A stretch of DNA of 64,000 nucleotides, taken from the NCBI GenBank assembly GCA_000827265.1, contig KN834776.1:466001-530000 (forward strand). The letters are read 5' to 3'. Below are positions 1 through 12,900 of the stretch, piece by piece. A model generated the notes under the pieces. The model was given only the letters and a program-made list of their open reading frames with translations. It did not search any database and was not told the origin of the DNA. Origin of the DNA: Collybiopsis luxurians FD-317 M1. Its lineage: Eukaryota; Basidiomycota; Agaricomycetes; Agaricales; Omphalotaceae. Made by a program: the position numbers and the translations under genes. Within the stretch, counting starts at the first letter, position 1; every line of letters begins with the position of its first letter.

Positions 1-3000
1 ATTGAGCCATATTCTCATATCCCCTCGCAGTCAACCTTCAGGCTAATGATTGGGGAGGATGATATATTTTCATGATTATAAAGCCTCCTGTACTTTTAAT
101 AGACAATCAGGTTTATGAAATCCGCAATTCATACGCCAGCATGAATTCATATTCTTGCTCGAACCTGAAACCACGTCGCCGAAACAGTTGAAGTGTCATG
201 TACAATTTAGGTATTCTTGGTATCACGGCCATAAGAGTCGTAAACCCATGTAGTAAATCCTTACCCAGATAGAGAATACCTGCGACCAAGCTTTGATCCT
301 AGATCGTCATCTATGCTCCCGCTAAAAAGAATAATTATGTCAAGACTAAAATTTCTACAATCAGACAAATCCAAGGGACACTTGCTGAGGAGTCGATCTG
401 AGGGTTTTGGAGCTCTAATAACATTACATTTGCAATGAAACGACGATAAGTTCAAAGTCAATAGTCGACATACCTCGATCTCCTCGTCGTTGCAATCAAG
501 ATGTAAGTCGCCCAGGAGCAGTTCGGTAATGAAAATGTCTGAAGAAACAATACCAGTAGATGGATAATTCATAAACGCCGTCTGAACTCTGGATTTCTTC
601 CAACTTTAGTGGTATCTGACTTAGCTCTACATGTACAGTAACGACTCCACGGTCACCTGCCCCACTATATCGACAGCTTCGGAGTGAATAAGGTTGCCGC
701 GGCTATCTTAGGTCCGGAGAACTTTAAAGTGCCGCAACAATTCGTCTACGTCTTTGAAGTAAAAAAAAGCGGTTAATCATTCAAGCGGCTCCTATGGCAG
801 ACTGGTACAGCACAGCCCTGCAAGGTGGACACCCAATCAAAACTCTATCGACATGTCTTCAACGCTCATAGACATGCTCCGGTCCCTAGCCTGAGGAAGA
901 ATTTTTAGACCTAGATTCAGAACTTAGGCAGGAGCTTCAATTCTTTTCAATGACCTGTTATGCGTATGAAATAGTCCACAAGCTGGACGCGTCATGATCC
1001 GGAACCGCACAATCGTAAATTCTTGGAAAAAACCGTTTGTATTGACTTTTTCAATTCACCAAGCCCTGTACTGGCCTTTCCGCGATTCTTTCATACATCA
1101 CAATTAAAATAGGCATACTTTTATATCACAAAGCAATAGTAGAATGAACGAAGTCCATATACTAACTTGATTGAATGAACTAATATTTGGGGTGACTACG
1201 TCATCGAAATATCGCGTATAGATCGATACAGTGTTTTGGTAGGAAAGATCCTGCTAAGTGGCACCGTCCTTTGCATGTCGGTCGCAAGAATACCATCTAC
1301 TAATCATCCCCCCCTCCCACACATAACTTTTGCGAGGGTATAACCCTCATGCATGATCTAGAAACGAGCACTGCGCTGAAAATGATTAAGGATGTCAGAG
1401 GCCAAGAGTAAGCGCAAGTACAGTCAGTACTAGACCCAAAGCGGACTTAAGATAGCCTTGACATTTGAATATTCGCAGAAATTGAGCTTGCATAATTGAT
1501 TTTGAGCTGGAACCCGAGCCCCGCGCCTCAAAAAATTAGAGCTTTCCCCGAGTCCTTGCGATGGGAGCCGATTTAACAATGGATACACCTGGATGAGTCG
1601 GAGTGGAAACTGAGGGCTCAGTGGAGCCTTGATAACATATGGCTTGTAAATAATGATTTCAATTCAACTTGAGAATCATTATCTTAATGACGGATTGACC
1701 AGGAGATTGGTATACGTATACGATGTTTACACGCTGTTGACGATTGAACGGTGTCAAGATGCAAGTTAGCTTACTCAGAAGTTGCTCGGTAAGAAAAAAT
1801 GTCCGAAAAAACCTCCGAAAAACCGACACTGCTGTGCATAAATGGACAAATTACAAACGTCGTCGAGTCGACGTTTTCTGAAAGTGCCTTGATGGCATTC
1901 TGACCCACAGTGGATCCATTCCGATTTAACGATGGAGCTAGGCTGACAAACACCTGCCCACTACCTGCCCACTACGTCGACAGCCTCGGAGTGAGTATCG
2001 TGTGTGGTGCAGGCACTTACTAGGCCGTAAAATATTTTTAAAAAAACATAAATTTTTCCACGGGCATTCACCTTGTATTATGAAAATCGGAGGAAAGCAA
2101 TTCATCATCCAACAAGTTCAAAGAATCCATCATTTGTAAATTGTTAGGCAACCTCCACGGGAAGTAATCATTCAATTGATAAATTGCTTGAATACAAGTC
2201 GATTTTCTTTTTCGAGTGTTAAATAAATTCATGTTGACTCGATCGCAAGTCTATAGTAGGTGGTCCGCTGAGCGGTCTCAATCTTGAATTACGAGCAGAA
2301 TGATGACTCACGAATTATAAAGAAATTCAGGAAAAAACCGAGTAGACCAAATATAAAGCGTAGAAAAGCAAGTCAAACCAGCCTGGCGGTGTATAGTATA
2401 CGCCAGCGATCAGCCCCCGATGGCGTATAGTTGCCCCTTATTGTTCCTTGTCGACTTTACTGCATGATAAGCTTGAAGTCATCAACTCATAACCCAATTG
2501 ATGTCCTAAACTATGTATGACTGAGTCGCCGAATTGTCCCTCCACTATACGATCTAGTTTTTGTATTCGTAGCGCAAGGCTGTATTCCGATGGCTGAGGA
2601 GGAAAAGAAAGCGATCGCAGGGAACTAACATCCTGAAATGCTACATCTATCTGTGAACTAGACTAAAACAAGCAATCATAATGGCATCTTGTTCTCTTTT
2701 TTCAATTTCATTCCAGGAGATGGAGATAAAAAATCCAGGTGTTGGTAGCCAAGGATTTTCGGACCACATACCTCGTTTGGAATGGACTAAAGCCGTTGAA
2801 AGCCGCGGCAAGGGCTAGTTCAGCTCGGAGTCTTGATTTGGGCAAGCCTACATTTTGGCGCTAGATCAATGCCGAGTCTCAATAGCCGAGTCGTGGCGCG
2901 TGACTCTGAACGTTGCATCCATACGTCCACAGCATTATTATTGGCTCACGTATATTCCTTGGAGCTCTGAGGAAGTCAGAATCTCTGAACATTGTGCAAA

Positions 3001-3982
3001 TGCTTCGACGCTCGAAGTGGCAATGCAGTGTTATTTGGACACCCGTTTCATGGCTGCCGAATGCATAAGGCTATCCCGGGAGCTAAATATGTATGTGTCG
3101 GACAAGATCTGCATAGTAAGTGTTCCTTTATTCCGTTCACTTCGCACAACTTCGGCCAGAAATGAGAATCTTAACTCCTTAAGCTCCAGCGCTTCCGCAC
3201 CGGCGTAGTGTTGGTTGGACCTGTAATGAATCTCGAGGTCAGAATATTGAACCTCAGTAGCGTTTTCTGTTCATTTCGTTTTTCCACTCCACTTAACTAC
3301 GCAATTAGCTATCTAGCACATAACATCTAGCCTACATATAATTTACAAAATCACAAGCCGGGTTTACACTGACCCCCAAGGCGAGGTTGACGTTAGCGCC
3401 TACATCCTAGGAAGGTCCATGTACCAGACTTTCGAAGCTCAGCTACTCCGGAACCTCTCGATTATATTTGACCTGTAGGATCATAGTCCAATTTCTTTAA
3501 GTGAAAAATCTCAAAAGATCATGTTCCTTCCGTTTTAGCGTTCTTATGCTATTCTAAAGCGGACAATTTTTTAGAGCCATCTTAAGAATTTTAGAACTCT
3601 TTTAGGTACGTACATCCATTTGGTACTAACACTTCTTACGTCAGATACCCGAAAGGGTAAATCGTGGCTGCACCAGCAATCCGATTTGGTATACGTCTGA
3701 AGATCGTCTGGGTGAGGAATAAACATCTTGGATTCCTTGCAATTGCAAGTCAACTTTTGACATTTCTACATTCAACGAGAAGTAAGCAGTTCATGGTCAC
3801 ACTACCGCAGTACAATTGTCTACAACATGAACAAGGTTCATATCCACATCCTTTCCCGTCACTGTTCAGTGAAAAGCTAGATTTTAGACAGAATTTTGAA
3901 GCCGATCTTCGCCACTTTTCTTGGCCATCCGCATTCAAAAAGCCCAAACTTGCGCACACTCCCAACTATTCGACTGCCCTTC
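1..3982. other. AT-rich interval with no convincing gene
   Basis: No reading frame here shows a recognisable domain or a chain of frames joined by splice signals. A minus-strand frame at 261-572 contains donor-like and acceptor-like signals and may be part of an unrecognised gene; a plus-strand frame at 2855-3208 has no recognisable content. A motif of about 35 bases near 655-690 (CCACTATATCGACAGC followed by TTCGGAGTGA) recurs near 1957-1995, where CTGCCCACTAC is also doubled. Confidence 0.5.
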
Positions 3983-6086
3983 ATGTTAACAGCTGCTCTT
4001 TTCATATCGACTCTCATCCTGACCGTGGTTCTCTTTCGTCGACCTAAAGGACCAGCTCCTCCCGGGCCAAAGGGCTGGCCCATAATTGGGAACATTTTGG
4101 ACATCCCAACGAAGGATCCGTGGAAAGTCTTTTCTAAATGGAGCGAGGACATTGGTCTGTCATTTGGTGTTACTGCTGAGTTCGAGCGCTGAGCATCATT
4201 CAGGATCGGATATGCTTTTGATTCGTCTCCCGGGCGTTTGGATTCTTTACCTCAACACGACTCGCAGTGTACAGGATCTCTTGGTAAAACGTTCAGCAAT
4301 CTATTCGGATAGGTACAGTATATCTCATACCTGAACCTGCCGTCAACCTGAATCTGACTGCATTTTGAAGGCCGAAATCCACTATGCTGGAGTTGTAAGT
4401 AATAGATCTCCTGATCTATACGCTTCCGCTAACGACGTTGTAGGATGGGGTTAACCTGGGTATTTGGCCTGATGCCCTACGGTCGCACCTGGAAAGGTGA
4501 GTGGCTCCATTCTACCTGCGGATCGTGTCTCGCTGAAAAGCCTTCTATTAGAGCATCGCCGTACATTTATGCGCGAGTTCAACACTGAGGTAGTGAGGCC
4601 TCACGCCCTCCAATCCGCCAGGCGCCTGCTTCCACGTCTCTTGAACAGTGATATTAATTATACCAAACACATTCAACTGTACGTTACCTTTTGACCATAT
4701 TCATACCTGCGTCAATGATTTGCTCCTAGCTTAACGGCCGACGCAATCCTTTCTGCAACATTTGGTATAAGACCGAAATCAGAAGAGGATTACTTTGTTT
4801 GTCTCGCGGAGTCTATGATAAGTGCACTGACAGAAGCTTTTCATTCTCCATATCTGGGTGAGTGCGTGGTCAGCCTTTCTAACGAGTGCAAATATTAATG
4901 TTCTATAGTCGATATTTTCCCCATTATCAAACACATACCAGTTTGGTTCCCCGGGGCGAAGTTCAAGCGTAAAACTTCGGAGTGGCGGATCCTCAGTGAT
5001 AACGTCCAAACCGAAGCTTATGAACATGTCAAATCCAAGATGGTGTGTTCTTAGCACCGATTATTTTTATAGCTTCTCATCACACCCGATCCACAGGATG
5101 CGGGCACTGCAGTACCTTGCGTGGCTACTAATCTTATCACATCCCTGCGAAACGATTCACTTTCATGTTCAGAGAGCACCATGCGCAGTATTCTCGCTGA
5201 GGCGTATCTAGGTATTCGAATTACTTTTGTAATGGCACACTTATTGAATTACTCTTTGCGCAGGAGGTGCTGGGGCGGTAAGGAAAAAAATAACTAAAAT
5301 TCGTGTCACTCTCAAAGCTCACAGGACTTGAACAGACTGTCGGAACCCTCTGCTCCTTCATGCTGACCATGGGTCTTTTCCCCGAGATACAAGCAAAAGC
5401 CTATGCCTCTATCATAGCCGTCGTCGGGCCAGACCGTCTGCCAGATTTCTCGGACTTTGGAAAGATTCCATATCTCGACGCTGTCCTCAATGAGATTTTC
5501 CGTTGGAATCCTCTAGCTCCTTTCGGTGTATTCCATTCAGTTACCCAAGATGATTATTATGATGGTTATTTGATTCCTAAAGGTACGATGATATGTGGGA
5601 ATGCTTGGGCGGTAATGCACGACGCTTCAATCTATGGACCTTCTCCCCACAATTTCAATCCTGAGCGTTTCCTCTTACCTGACGGAACCCGAAATATGGC
5701 CATACCTGATGCAGATGGCGCGTTTGGTTTCGGTAGGAGAAGATGTCCTGGTCGGGGTAACATTATTTTGCGCTTTTTCCATCCCAATATTTACTGGTGA
5801 TCGTCCTTCTTTCTAGTTATAGGACGTGATGTGGTATGGATTGCTATTGCGTCAATTTTATCCATCTATGAGATTGGCGAACCGATTGCGGAAGATGGTA
5901 AATGCCTCGATCCAGCTAAAATCCAATATACAAATTCTATTAACAGGTGAGTGTTGTCCATTGTTTTATTCAACCGAAGCTTTCTGAGATACCGTGATTA
6001 GTCTTCCGCCGTATTTCGACTGTACCTTTACTGTACGTCCTGGGGCGGAAGCATTGATTCCGGCGGCAGTTGAAGAAGTTGCTTAA
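3983..6086 (+). CDS. Cytochrome P450 monooxygenase (microsomal, fungal class II)
   Basis: Haem-thiolate monooxygenase expected to sit in the endoplasmic reticulum and use electrons from NADPH-P450 reductase; substrate not predictable. The model joins 12 exons through 11 short introns (first at 4155-4203) and gives about 505 residues, normal for the family. Seen in order: N-terminal membrane anchor (LTAALFISTLILTVVLF), proline-rich hinge (PKGPAPPGPKGWP), a C-helix-type HRRTF segment, an I-helix region GGAGAGLEQT near 5270-5345, K-helix ExxR as NEIFRW near 5490, the PERF motif (NFNPERFL) and the haem loop FGFGRRRCPGR at about 5723-5755 with the cysteine ligand present. The start is the ATG directly before the anchor. 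The I-helix lacks the usual acidic residue before Thr (AGAGLEQT rather than AGxDT), which may affect oxygen activation. Closest in style to basidiomycete CYP620/CYP5150-like O-demethylase annotations, but no subfamily is claimed. Confidence 0.93.
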
Positions 6087-6313
6087 ATACAATCGAATAA
6101 CATGAATTCTTATAATTGTATCGTAGTAATTTCTGCCGGGCTCCAGAGTTTTGATCCAAAGCAATCACATATATTTATATCTCTTCCTATTTGTAAGGTA
6201 CTCGAAGAATCAGAAAATGAAAGGGAATAGTTTGTACGGCACAGATTTCCTGTAATGAAACCATTCCTCACCGTACTGCGAAGAGTCAGTCTCTAGATAT
6301 ACGAATTCTTTTC

Positions 6314-7071
6314 TTACACACTTACTCTCTTTCCACAATACTCATCGAGCTCCGGGATTGCTCTCCTTGAAAAATCGAAATTCAAATATCCTGATACAAT
6401 CGTTCCCCACAGCCACCCTGCTGCTGCAGTCGCAAAGCCTGCTCTCCAAAGAACATATCCACCATAATTGACATGCCTGGCGAATCTGAATAATCCCTTA
6501 GTGTACGGTCGTCCCCTGTCCCTTACATCTTTTTTAAACCTCAATCTCTGCATTTCCGAAATCCACTCAAACCCCATTCCGAAAATGTACAACCCAATCC
6601 CAACCAGAGTCTGAATCGGTAATCGCGTCTCATTGAAGGCGACGGAAGCATAGCTCAACACTGACGTTGCAGTGTTGATGAACAAGAGTGTATTTGCGCC
6701 ATTATAGAACGTATTCAATGCCCCTGCTAGTCCTGCTCCAGCAGGAGAAATTGGCTCCCGAGTGATAGTACTCACCCAGTAGCTTTGCTTGACAAACGAA
6801 CCTACTGCCATCCCAAGAGGATTGTCCGTTGAGGCGACAGTCCAAGGCTAGTGCCCAGAACATATACAGGGCGTCCGGTAGGTGGGATGGGTACTCCTCC
6901 GAGAGCGTGAATCAGAGGAGTACCTAGGGCTCTGGAAGAGAGGATAGCGTATTGAATAGGGAGGTCAAGAGCGCGAAGGAGGATAAAAAGACCTCGAGAA
7001 ATGGGAGTGGACCGGTAAGAACCACGTTCGAACACGACAGCTTTGCCTTCAGGTTTCGAATTGGACATCAA
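6314..7071 (-). CDS. DUF1295 / steroid 5-alpha-reductase-like membrane protein, apparent frameshift
   Basis: Two minus-strand frames make one protein of about 250 residues. The first (7071 to about 6810) encodes a hydrophobic N-terminal part; the second (6811 to 6314) carries several membrane segments and the C-terminal signature of the DUF1295/isoprenylcysteine-methyltransferase-like fold (RGRPYTKGLFRFARHVNYGG). Proteins of this family read through this junction without a break. Here the first frame ends in LLGWQ and a stop, while the second begins MAVGSF overlapping it by a few bases: the overlap is too short for an intron and is best explained by a one-base loss near 6808-6812. So this is either a recent pseudogene, a sequencing error, or a gene using an unseen splice. 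Divergent from nothing nearby; tail-to-tail with the P450 upstream. Confidence 0.8.
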
Positions 7072-7526
7072 TGTGGAGGCTAGTAAGCATATGGGTCGTC
7101 CTTCCTCTCTTTATCTTTCAGCTTGTACCGTTTTGCCGCCATTATGTTAATGATGACGCATCGGGATGGCCGAAAGAAAAAAAAGAGTATTTATTACTTC
7201 TCCTGCCAAGATAAGTAGTATATAAACCGGATGACAAGTTCAAGTCAATCAGAACCTTCCCAATTCCTCATCGAACGAAACTAAACTGAACGTCACTTTC
7301 GCCAACCCGATTTGTCCATCTGCAATCCGCTCCTACAGCTCTACCCTTGGAGCTGTCGCAAACTTGTGGTTGGCTTTCTTCGAGGAGTCCGAGTCCTGGC
7401 TCTTTCCATTGACTGCAGTACGTATTTTTTGGGACTTGAATTGCACGAACCTCTTTGACCATTACCGATCCCTTCGCCTAATACAAAATTGATTATAAAC
7501 ACTTGACCTATTATCTCGTCGACAAA
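7072..7526. other. Intergenic stretch with a plus-strand TATA box and an unassigned open frame
   Basis: A good TATA element (TATATAAAC) at about 7217-7226 on the plus strand is followed by an open plus-strand frame around 7260-7415 that ends at a possible GTACGT donor and has no in-frame ATG. A minus-strand open frame at 7268-7462 is probably its shadow. No homology recognised; could be the 5' part of an unannotated transcript. Confidence 0.3.
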
Positions 7527-7763
7527 TTACATTCCACTCAGCTTCTCTGACAAAGCCTCAAGCTCTTCCCCGCCCATCTCGGCATATCCCTTCTTGTACG
7601 TCCCGAAACAATACCAGACTCGATCAGACCTGACCATTAAAGCTCCAGACCATCTCCCTGGAGCCAGGTATGGAATGTCTTCGTCTTCTGCGCATTGTTT
7701 GTCATATATATAACCCTCCTGAGATATGCTGATGTCTGCAAGTGAAATTGATTGCGAGCTCAT
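7527..7763 (-). CDS. Small hypothetical protein (about 78 aa)
   Basis: Not recognised. The frame is open from 7841, but the first ATG gives MSSQSISLADIS at 7763 and a polar product ending EELEALSEKLSGM. A TATA-like element (TATATAAA, minus strand, near 7878-7886) lies upstream, and an aromatic stretch RVWYCFGTYKKGY sits in the second half. No signal peptide or membrane segment. Upstream exons cannot be excluded because the frame is open further 5'. Coding status rests on frame length and composition only. Confidence 0.35.
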   Translation of the reverse strand: MSSQSISLADISISQEGYIYDKQCAEDEDIPYLAPGRWSGALMVRSDRVWYCFGTYKKGYAEMGGEELEALSEKLSGM

Positions 7764-7841
7764 TACCAGGATAAAAGGATGGTTGGGGGAAGTGTCCCCC
7801 GCTAGTTTGAGTGGAGGTTTAGTCAAGTCTATGCCAATCAC

Positions 7842-8858
7842 GAGTATGAGATGTACATACCTGTTTGAGTACCTTTATATATTATTGAGGCCAGGGCTTT
7901 TAGGAAAATGGTTTACGAGGTTGAGTGGCTATCCTTTCCGTGGTGCTCATCTCATTGCGATGGACATTAATCAAGTACAGTGGATCAACGGTTCTCAAGT
8001 TCCTCTAAGCTACTCTCCGACGAGAAGTGAAGAGAAATAGAATATGGCTTCTTCATATTCCCCGGCATGCGAAAGAGTTCCGGAGTAGTCAAACTTCAGA
8101 GCATGAACAAGGGGGAAAATCATATATAAAAACAAGACTGTACCACTGCCCTGATCGAAGATGGCCTCTCTCCCCCTGTTAAATGCTTGTTTAAGTCCTC
8201 GAATATATATTTGTTTCTATTCCGTTCTTTGAGTTCCCAGAGTTAACAGTAGCAGTGGCAGATACCTACGGAAAGTGCTATGAGATGACAGTAGTTTAAG
8301 ATGAACGAGAACAAATGAAGGAAGTAAGTTTTCAATGAAATATGAATATCTTTGCACCATATATAATGATATAGATGGCGAAGAGAACAGCTATACGAAA
8401 GCCTCGAAACCATTAAATTAAAAAGATAGGGACAATCACCCCATCGTTCCTCTTCGTTGTCTCGGTGTTTTTTTAAATACAAGCTTGTCCTACCTTTAAA
8501 TCGAGTCAATTTTTGTTCTAGAGCAGATATTGCTTGCGTTTTCGTTATATGATTGATAGACCGGTCAAAGCTGGTGATATAATTCTTTATTGGGTAAATA
8601 ATCAATGACCAATTGCGATTGTATACTAATTCGATATGTACAGGGGCTATATGTAGATTTATAGAGTGTCTTAGCATCGGATTTTGGGCTACATAGTGGT
8701 GTCAGTGATAAATGTAACTCTACGTCTACTTCTAAAGTCGATTCACTACACCCAAGACAAGTGAATCCCATAGGCAACATTCAAATAGTCAAATAAACTA
8801 AAGCAAGAATTGAGCAAATGTCAAGGAATAACATCGTTGGTAAAATTACGCCGTTTGT
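7842..8858. other. Interval without recognisable gene
   Basis: Long open frames on the minus strand (8243-8677 and 8565-8780) are rich in Ile, Tyr, His and Ser as expected of AT-rich noncoding DNA read in frame. Nothing supportable seen. Confidence 0.5.
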
Positions 8859-9986
8859 TCAGGCTAACTGATGAGAGCTAACGGTAAGTAAGCTCACATT
8901 CTTTGAGCATTTTTTGGTTTTCTGGTGCTTGTGTAGCTCGGACTTGTTAGTGAATGAAGCATTGACATCGCAGCATACAGTGCAATGGAAGGGCTTCTTG
9001 CCTGCATGTCGGAGCAGATGATCTTGAAAATGATGCAAGCTTAGCTAAGTTATGAGGGCCAATATAATGGAACACAAACCGTCAAGTCTATGTTTGGCGG
9101 TGAACCCGACGCCAAGCTCTGTGCACCTCTTATCAGGACAATGGAATCGTGACGGTTGCGCTGTGCCACTCTGTGGGTCAATTTTACGTCGCAAACGTGA
9201 TGCTTGTACTATGGCAGGAGAACTAACGTTCCGACGCTTTTGTTGTGCGGGCTCAGTGGGGGTGGTCTCGAGAACATACGGCTGAATATGGTCATCCGTC
9301 GGGGAGAGGGAGAGTGATGAAGTAGGAGGATTCGAAAGGCTGTAGCTATCGTAGGAAAACGGAGAAACAGGCTCTGCTGGGCCTCGGTGATTGGTGTTAA
9401 TCGCGTGATCGCCCACTGGACTTTCCAAAAATCCATGAAAATCCGTCCAGCTCTGCTGGGGTAAGTCAGTAGAGTGTGCCCTAACCCCTTCATACCTCGA
9501 CTCGAACGGCTTTTCTGACCAGTCAGATTGGGGATTTGGAGTGACTGCGACGGGATCCTCTTGGGGCACCCACGGGGAAGGATAGGCGAGATATCCAAGG
9601 CTTGAGTCAGGCTGAAGACCGAATGTACTGTGCGATGGGGTAAAGTTGACATCTCCGAAAGGTGAGTGTTGGTAGTGGCCCGATGATCGCCTTGGCGCAG
9701 ATACGGAATAATCAATATGGCTGCGTTCTTGGACGCTGTGAGACCGACAGGTTTGTATGTCCCAGTCTACGCCACCAAAATTGGGATTAATCTCGACTTG
9801 AACACCTGTTTCCAGTGGCCGATGATTGTCGGTACTGGCTAGCTTCGGGAAGCCGTAGTCAAGATTCTGATAGTATGAGCGCGAAATTGTATCTTGTGGC
9901 AGCGGCCAATGTGGTGCCACGAATGAAGACTGCTTCTCTGCGGAGAAGTGATGGAAAAAATGACGGTACTGGGGTAAGGAGCCCAT
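8859..9986 (-). CDS. C2H2 zinc-finger protein, putative transcription factor
   Basis: Probably a nuclear DNA-binding regulator. Start at the ATG giving MGSLPQYRHF. The first roughly 260 residues are low-complexity, rich in Ser, Pro, Gln and Tyr, typical of fungal activation regions, and end in a basic run (RLRRKIDP). A finger begins FHCPDKRCTELGVGF, then the frame must switch across a short intron near 9012-9065 into a second exon reading HHFQDHLLRHAGKKPFHC, followed by a second finger-like CTVCCDVNASFTNKSELHKH. This matches the paired C2H2 layout of basidiomycete regulators (finger, linker with KPF, finger). The intron is unusually short in any in-frame solution (about 36 nt), so the exact border is uncertain, and a further exon after about 8900 is possible; the stated 3' end is the first in-frame stop. 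Confidence 0.72.
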
Positions 9987-12900
9987 AGGGTATTATCGAT
10001 ACAGATAAAAATTATCTAGGCTGCGAAAAACCCTTGTCAGTGAAAATCCAGAAGGAAAAGCTCGAGTTTTACAATTTTGACTATGATATGTGGGGCTTGA
10101 AAAAGTTGAGTGGCTCAAAATCGACGTTGGTGATCAAGATGAGCTGAAAGTTCTGATGGCTGGGTTTAAAATGCCGTATAGACAAAATCTTCAACTGTAC
10201 AGTGAAGTCAACCCACATTGCAAAATTCAAGCAAAATTCAACACCGCCACATTTTGCTGAATCTTGTATGCCGGGACGCTTTGGCCAAGGTTCAAACATA
10301 CTACTGCTAATACTTCTCTAGCTAAGTACAGAGAGCCTTGATATCGACTAGTTTTTATGCCTCAAATCAAGTCTAGCACACCCATCTTCAGTCGAATCGG
10401 ACATTTCCCCAAGTTCAGTCATGACAGTCCGAGAGAATGAGCACCCAGAGCAACCGAAATCGTTAAGGCTCGCAAGATAGATGTTTGAGAAAAAAGATAT
10501 TCGAAAAGCAGGTAGCGGCGTACGACTATGCACACCAATCAGGCATGGGAAGTAAGAAACACATGAGGAGTAGAAGTTCAAGACGTTAGCTAGTGAACCA
10601 AAGAAAAGGAAGAGAAGAGCAGATGGAACGTCTTTCGGGCATCCTCGATCCATTGCATGAGTGCTAGCTAGTTCCGATTCCGGTGACGGTGCTCTGCTGA
10701 AGACTGAAAAGGTGATAGGTTTATGAGTTTTCAGCAAGTGAATGGTAGCGATTCATACCTGGGATGTCAAAGTCCGAATATCGACCACATTGGACAGCAT
10801 TCGATTTGTCCGGCTTGTCAATTACCCGTACTCAAATCTATTGTCCCGTCGAGAGCTAAGACCCGCGAATTCCGACAGCGGAGAGTTGAGGTGAAGATCA
10901 GATCGTATTGACGCTGAATCCTGCGGTCCCATTTTGCAAAGAGAAGGAACTTAGCTGATGGGAAGAATAAGAAGAATCAGCGTACCGTAAAATCCGAGTA
11001 ACGATCGAACATACCTTGAACCAAAATTCCATACCCAAGTTTTTCGACGTATCCTGCGCAAGCTTTTTCGCGTTGTAACTGTATATCGTAATGGTATTCA
11101 ATATACAAGCGGAGGGTAGAGGGAAGATGAAGTGAAAATTTACTCTAGCCCTTGCCTACGCCACGAAATTGCCAAGGTCCTTCCACTGGGTACCGAGTGG
11201 TGGACAGAGTTGCCGGAGAGACAGCGTTCAGGGTATAATATGCTACGAAGATGTGGGGAAAGATTTTGTATTCGCATCCGGTCGAGGGATTCGAGCGTAA
11301 AAATCCGAAATCAAGCTGACCGAAACAGCGTTCGTCAACATCGTATGCCGCGCATGTGAATGACCGTAGACTGGTTTCTAGACATGGTTGTGGTTGACGG
11401 ACATGAGCGAAGACACGTTTGCTCATGAACGATGGGTAAAGATTTCGAGGAGATGAAGATGAACCGAAATGACAGACTTGGGGAGTTCTAATATGTCCAG
11501 GTCGTCGTTCTGAGAATATCGCCGTATTTCGTATATCGTTCTTTCGGAGACGTGGGGACAGGTGAAGTTGGGCGAGAATGTATGTGACTCGTAATAGACG
11601 GCGTAGCAAAAATTTGGAGAGGCCACGAACAACGGTATATCTACGTCCCGACGAAAAGGAAGAAGCGGGGATCCACGAAGAGAGATCCTTACCGTGGTTG
11701 GGTGAACAGAGCCGCCAAGCGACTCACGCAGGGCGTAGCGAGAGGTGGACGCCTGTTGTAAGGACAGAGACTAGATGGGCTGTTGCGGCGAGTAGAGATG
11801 TCCTGGGGTTTGGTAAGAAAGACTCGTTCGAGTCTGAGCTCGTTTTGGAAGAGCAAACGACCGTCCTTAGTGGCGGCCAAAGGTTCGAGGAGACCATAGA
11901 AGAAAAAGGTCTGAAACGAGTCCTCGATTAGAGGATTCCTACGGCTCAAAAGTCGAATCGTACCTTTCGTTTCTGGGCTCAGATACGAAACCTACACGGA
12001 TTGGTTGAACTCGGAGGTTGACGACTCGGGCCACCAAAGCAACGAAAGCAACAGCGCTTCGTATGTCACTAGGTGAGCTCGAGAGAACGAGAAAACCTCG
12101 TTCTTACTTCCGTTCCAAGCCGACTACACGCCATGCTCGCCTTTCCTTCCCCTCGCCTTCCTTTCTCCTCGCCTCCCTTATACCATCTCAAGCCTCCTTT
12201 CCTTCCCAGTGTCGTCTCTGTCTAGCCTGAACACGCTGAACCTTGCGTGAACCTTTGAACGCGTCAGCCAAAGATGTATGGACGTGTTCGAAGCTTGAAC
12301 AGTCCCGTAACCACCGGCGGATGGAAAGGTGGATGGAGTCGTCAACCTAGATGACCAGCGATGGAAGAACGTTGATGGAGGGATGTACTCTTGGCAAGAG
12401 ACGAATATGAGGATGAGCGTTGAGCGTTAACGCTGGGATGATGGTGGTAGAAGGCAAGTCGTGGTCATCAAACGGTACCCACGCTTGAACCGAGAAACGT
12501 TCCGCAGGCTTTTGATTGTTTGATGAGATTCCAATCGACGAGGAGAACGTTAGGTCGTTCCGCCGTTTACGTGTCTGAGACATCTGTGATTATTTCAAAA
12601 TACCCCCCGCTATTAATATCTTGTCTTCATTGTATTCACAAATATAGAGCCGTTTGGCTTGTCTTCCATTTTGCGGGCTTTTCTCCGTCCTGTGTTTGAA
12701 ACTAGAAAATGGTACGGGGGGGCATTTTAATACTTACCCCTCTCCCTTCCTGTCCGACTTCATCTTTTACTTAATTTTCTTGCAGAATTTGATGACTGCG
12801 GTTATTCAATCTTTTTTTAGCGAAATGGTACTTCATTAGATAGCAATAGTACTGAAAGGAGAAAGGCTTCAAAATTTCGTGCAAGTTATGCATGCGCAGT

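Noticed and set aside
4086..4334. Stops within the P450 region suggesting a pseudogene
   Set aside because: All fall in short introns with good GT-AG borders; the spliced frame is open from start to stop.
8243..8677. 144-residue minus-strand frame
   Set aside because: Ile/Tyr/His/Ser-rich product typical of AT-rich noncoding DNA, no motif, no splice partners.
10348..10737. 129-residue minus-strand frame
   Set aside because: No recognisable domain; no supporting signals.
11145..11609. 154-residue minus-strand frame and overlapping plus-strand frames
   Set aside because: GC-rich DNA keeps several frames open at once; no evidence favours any.
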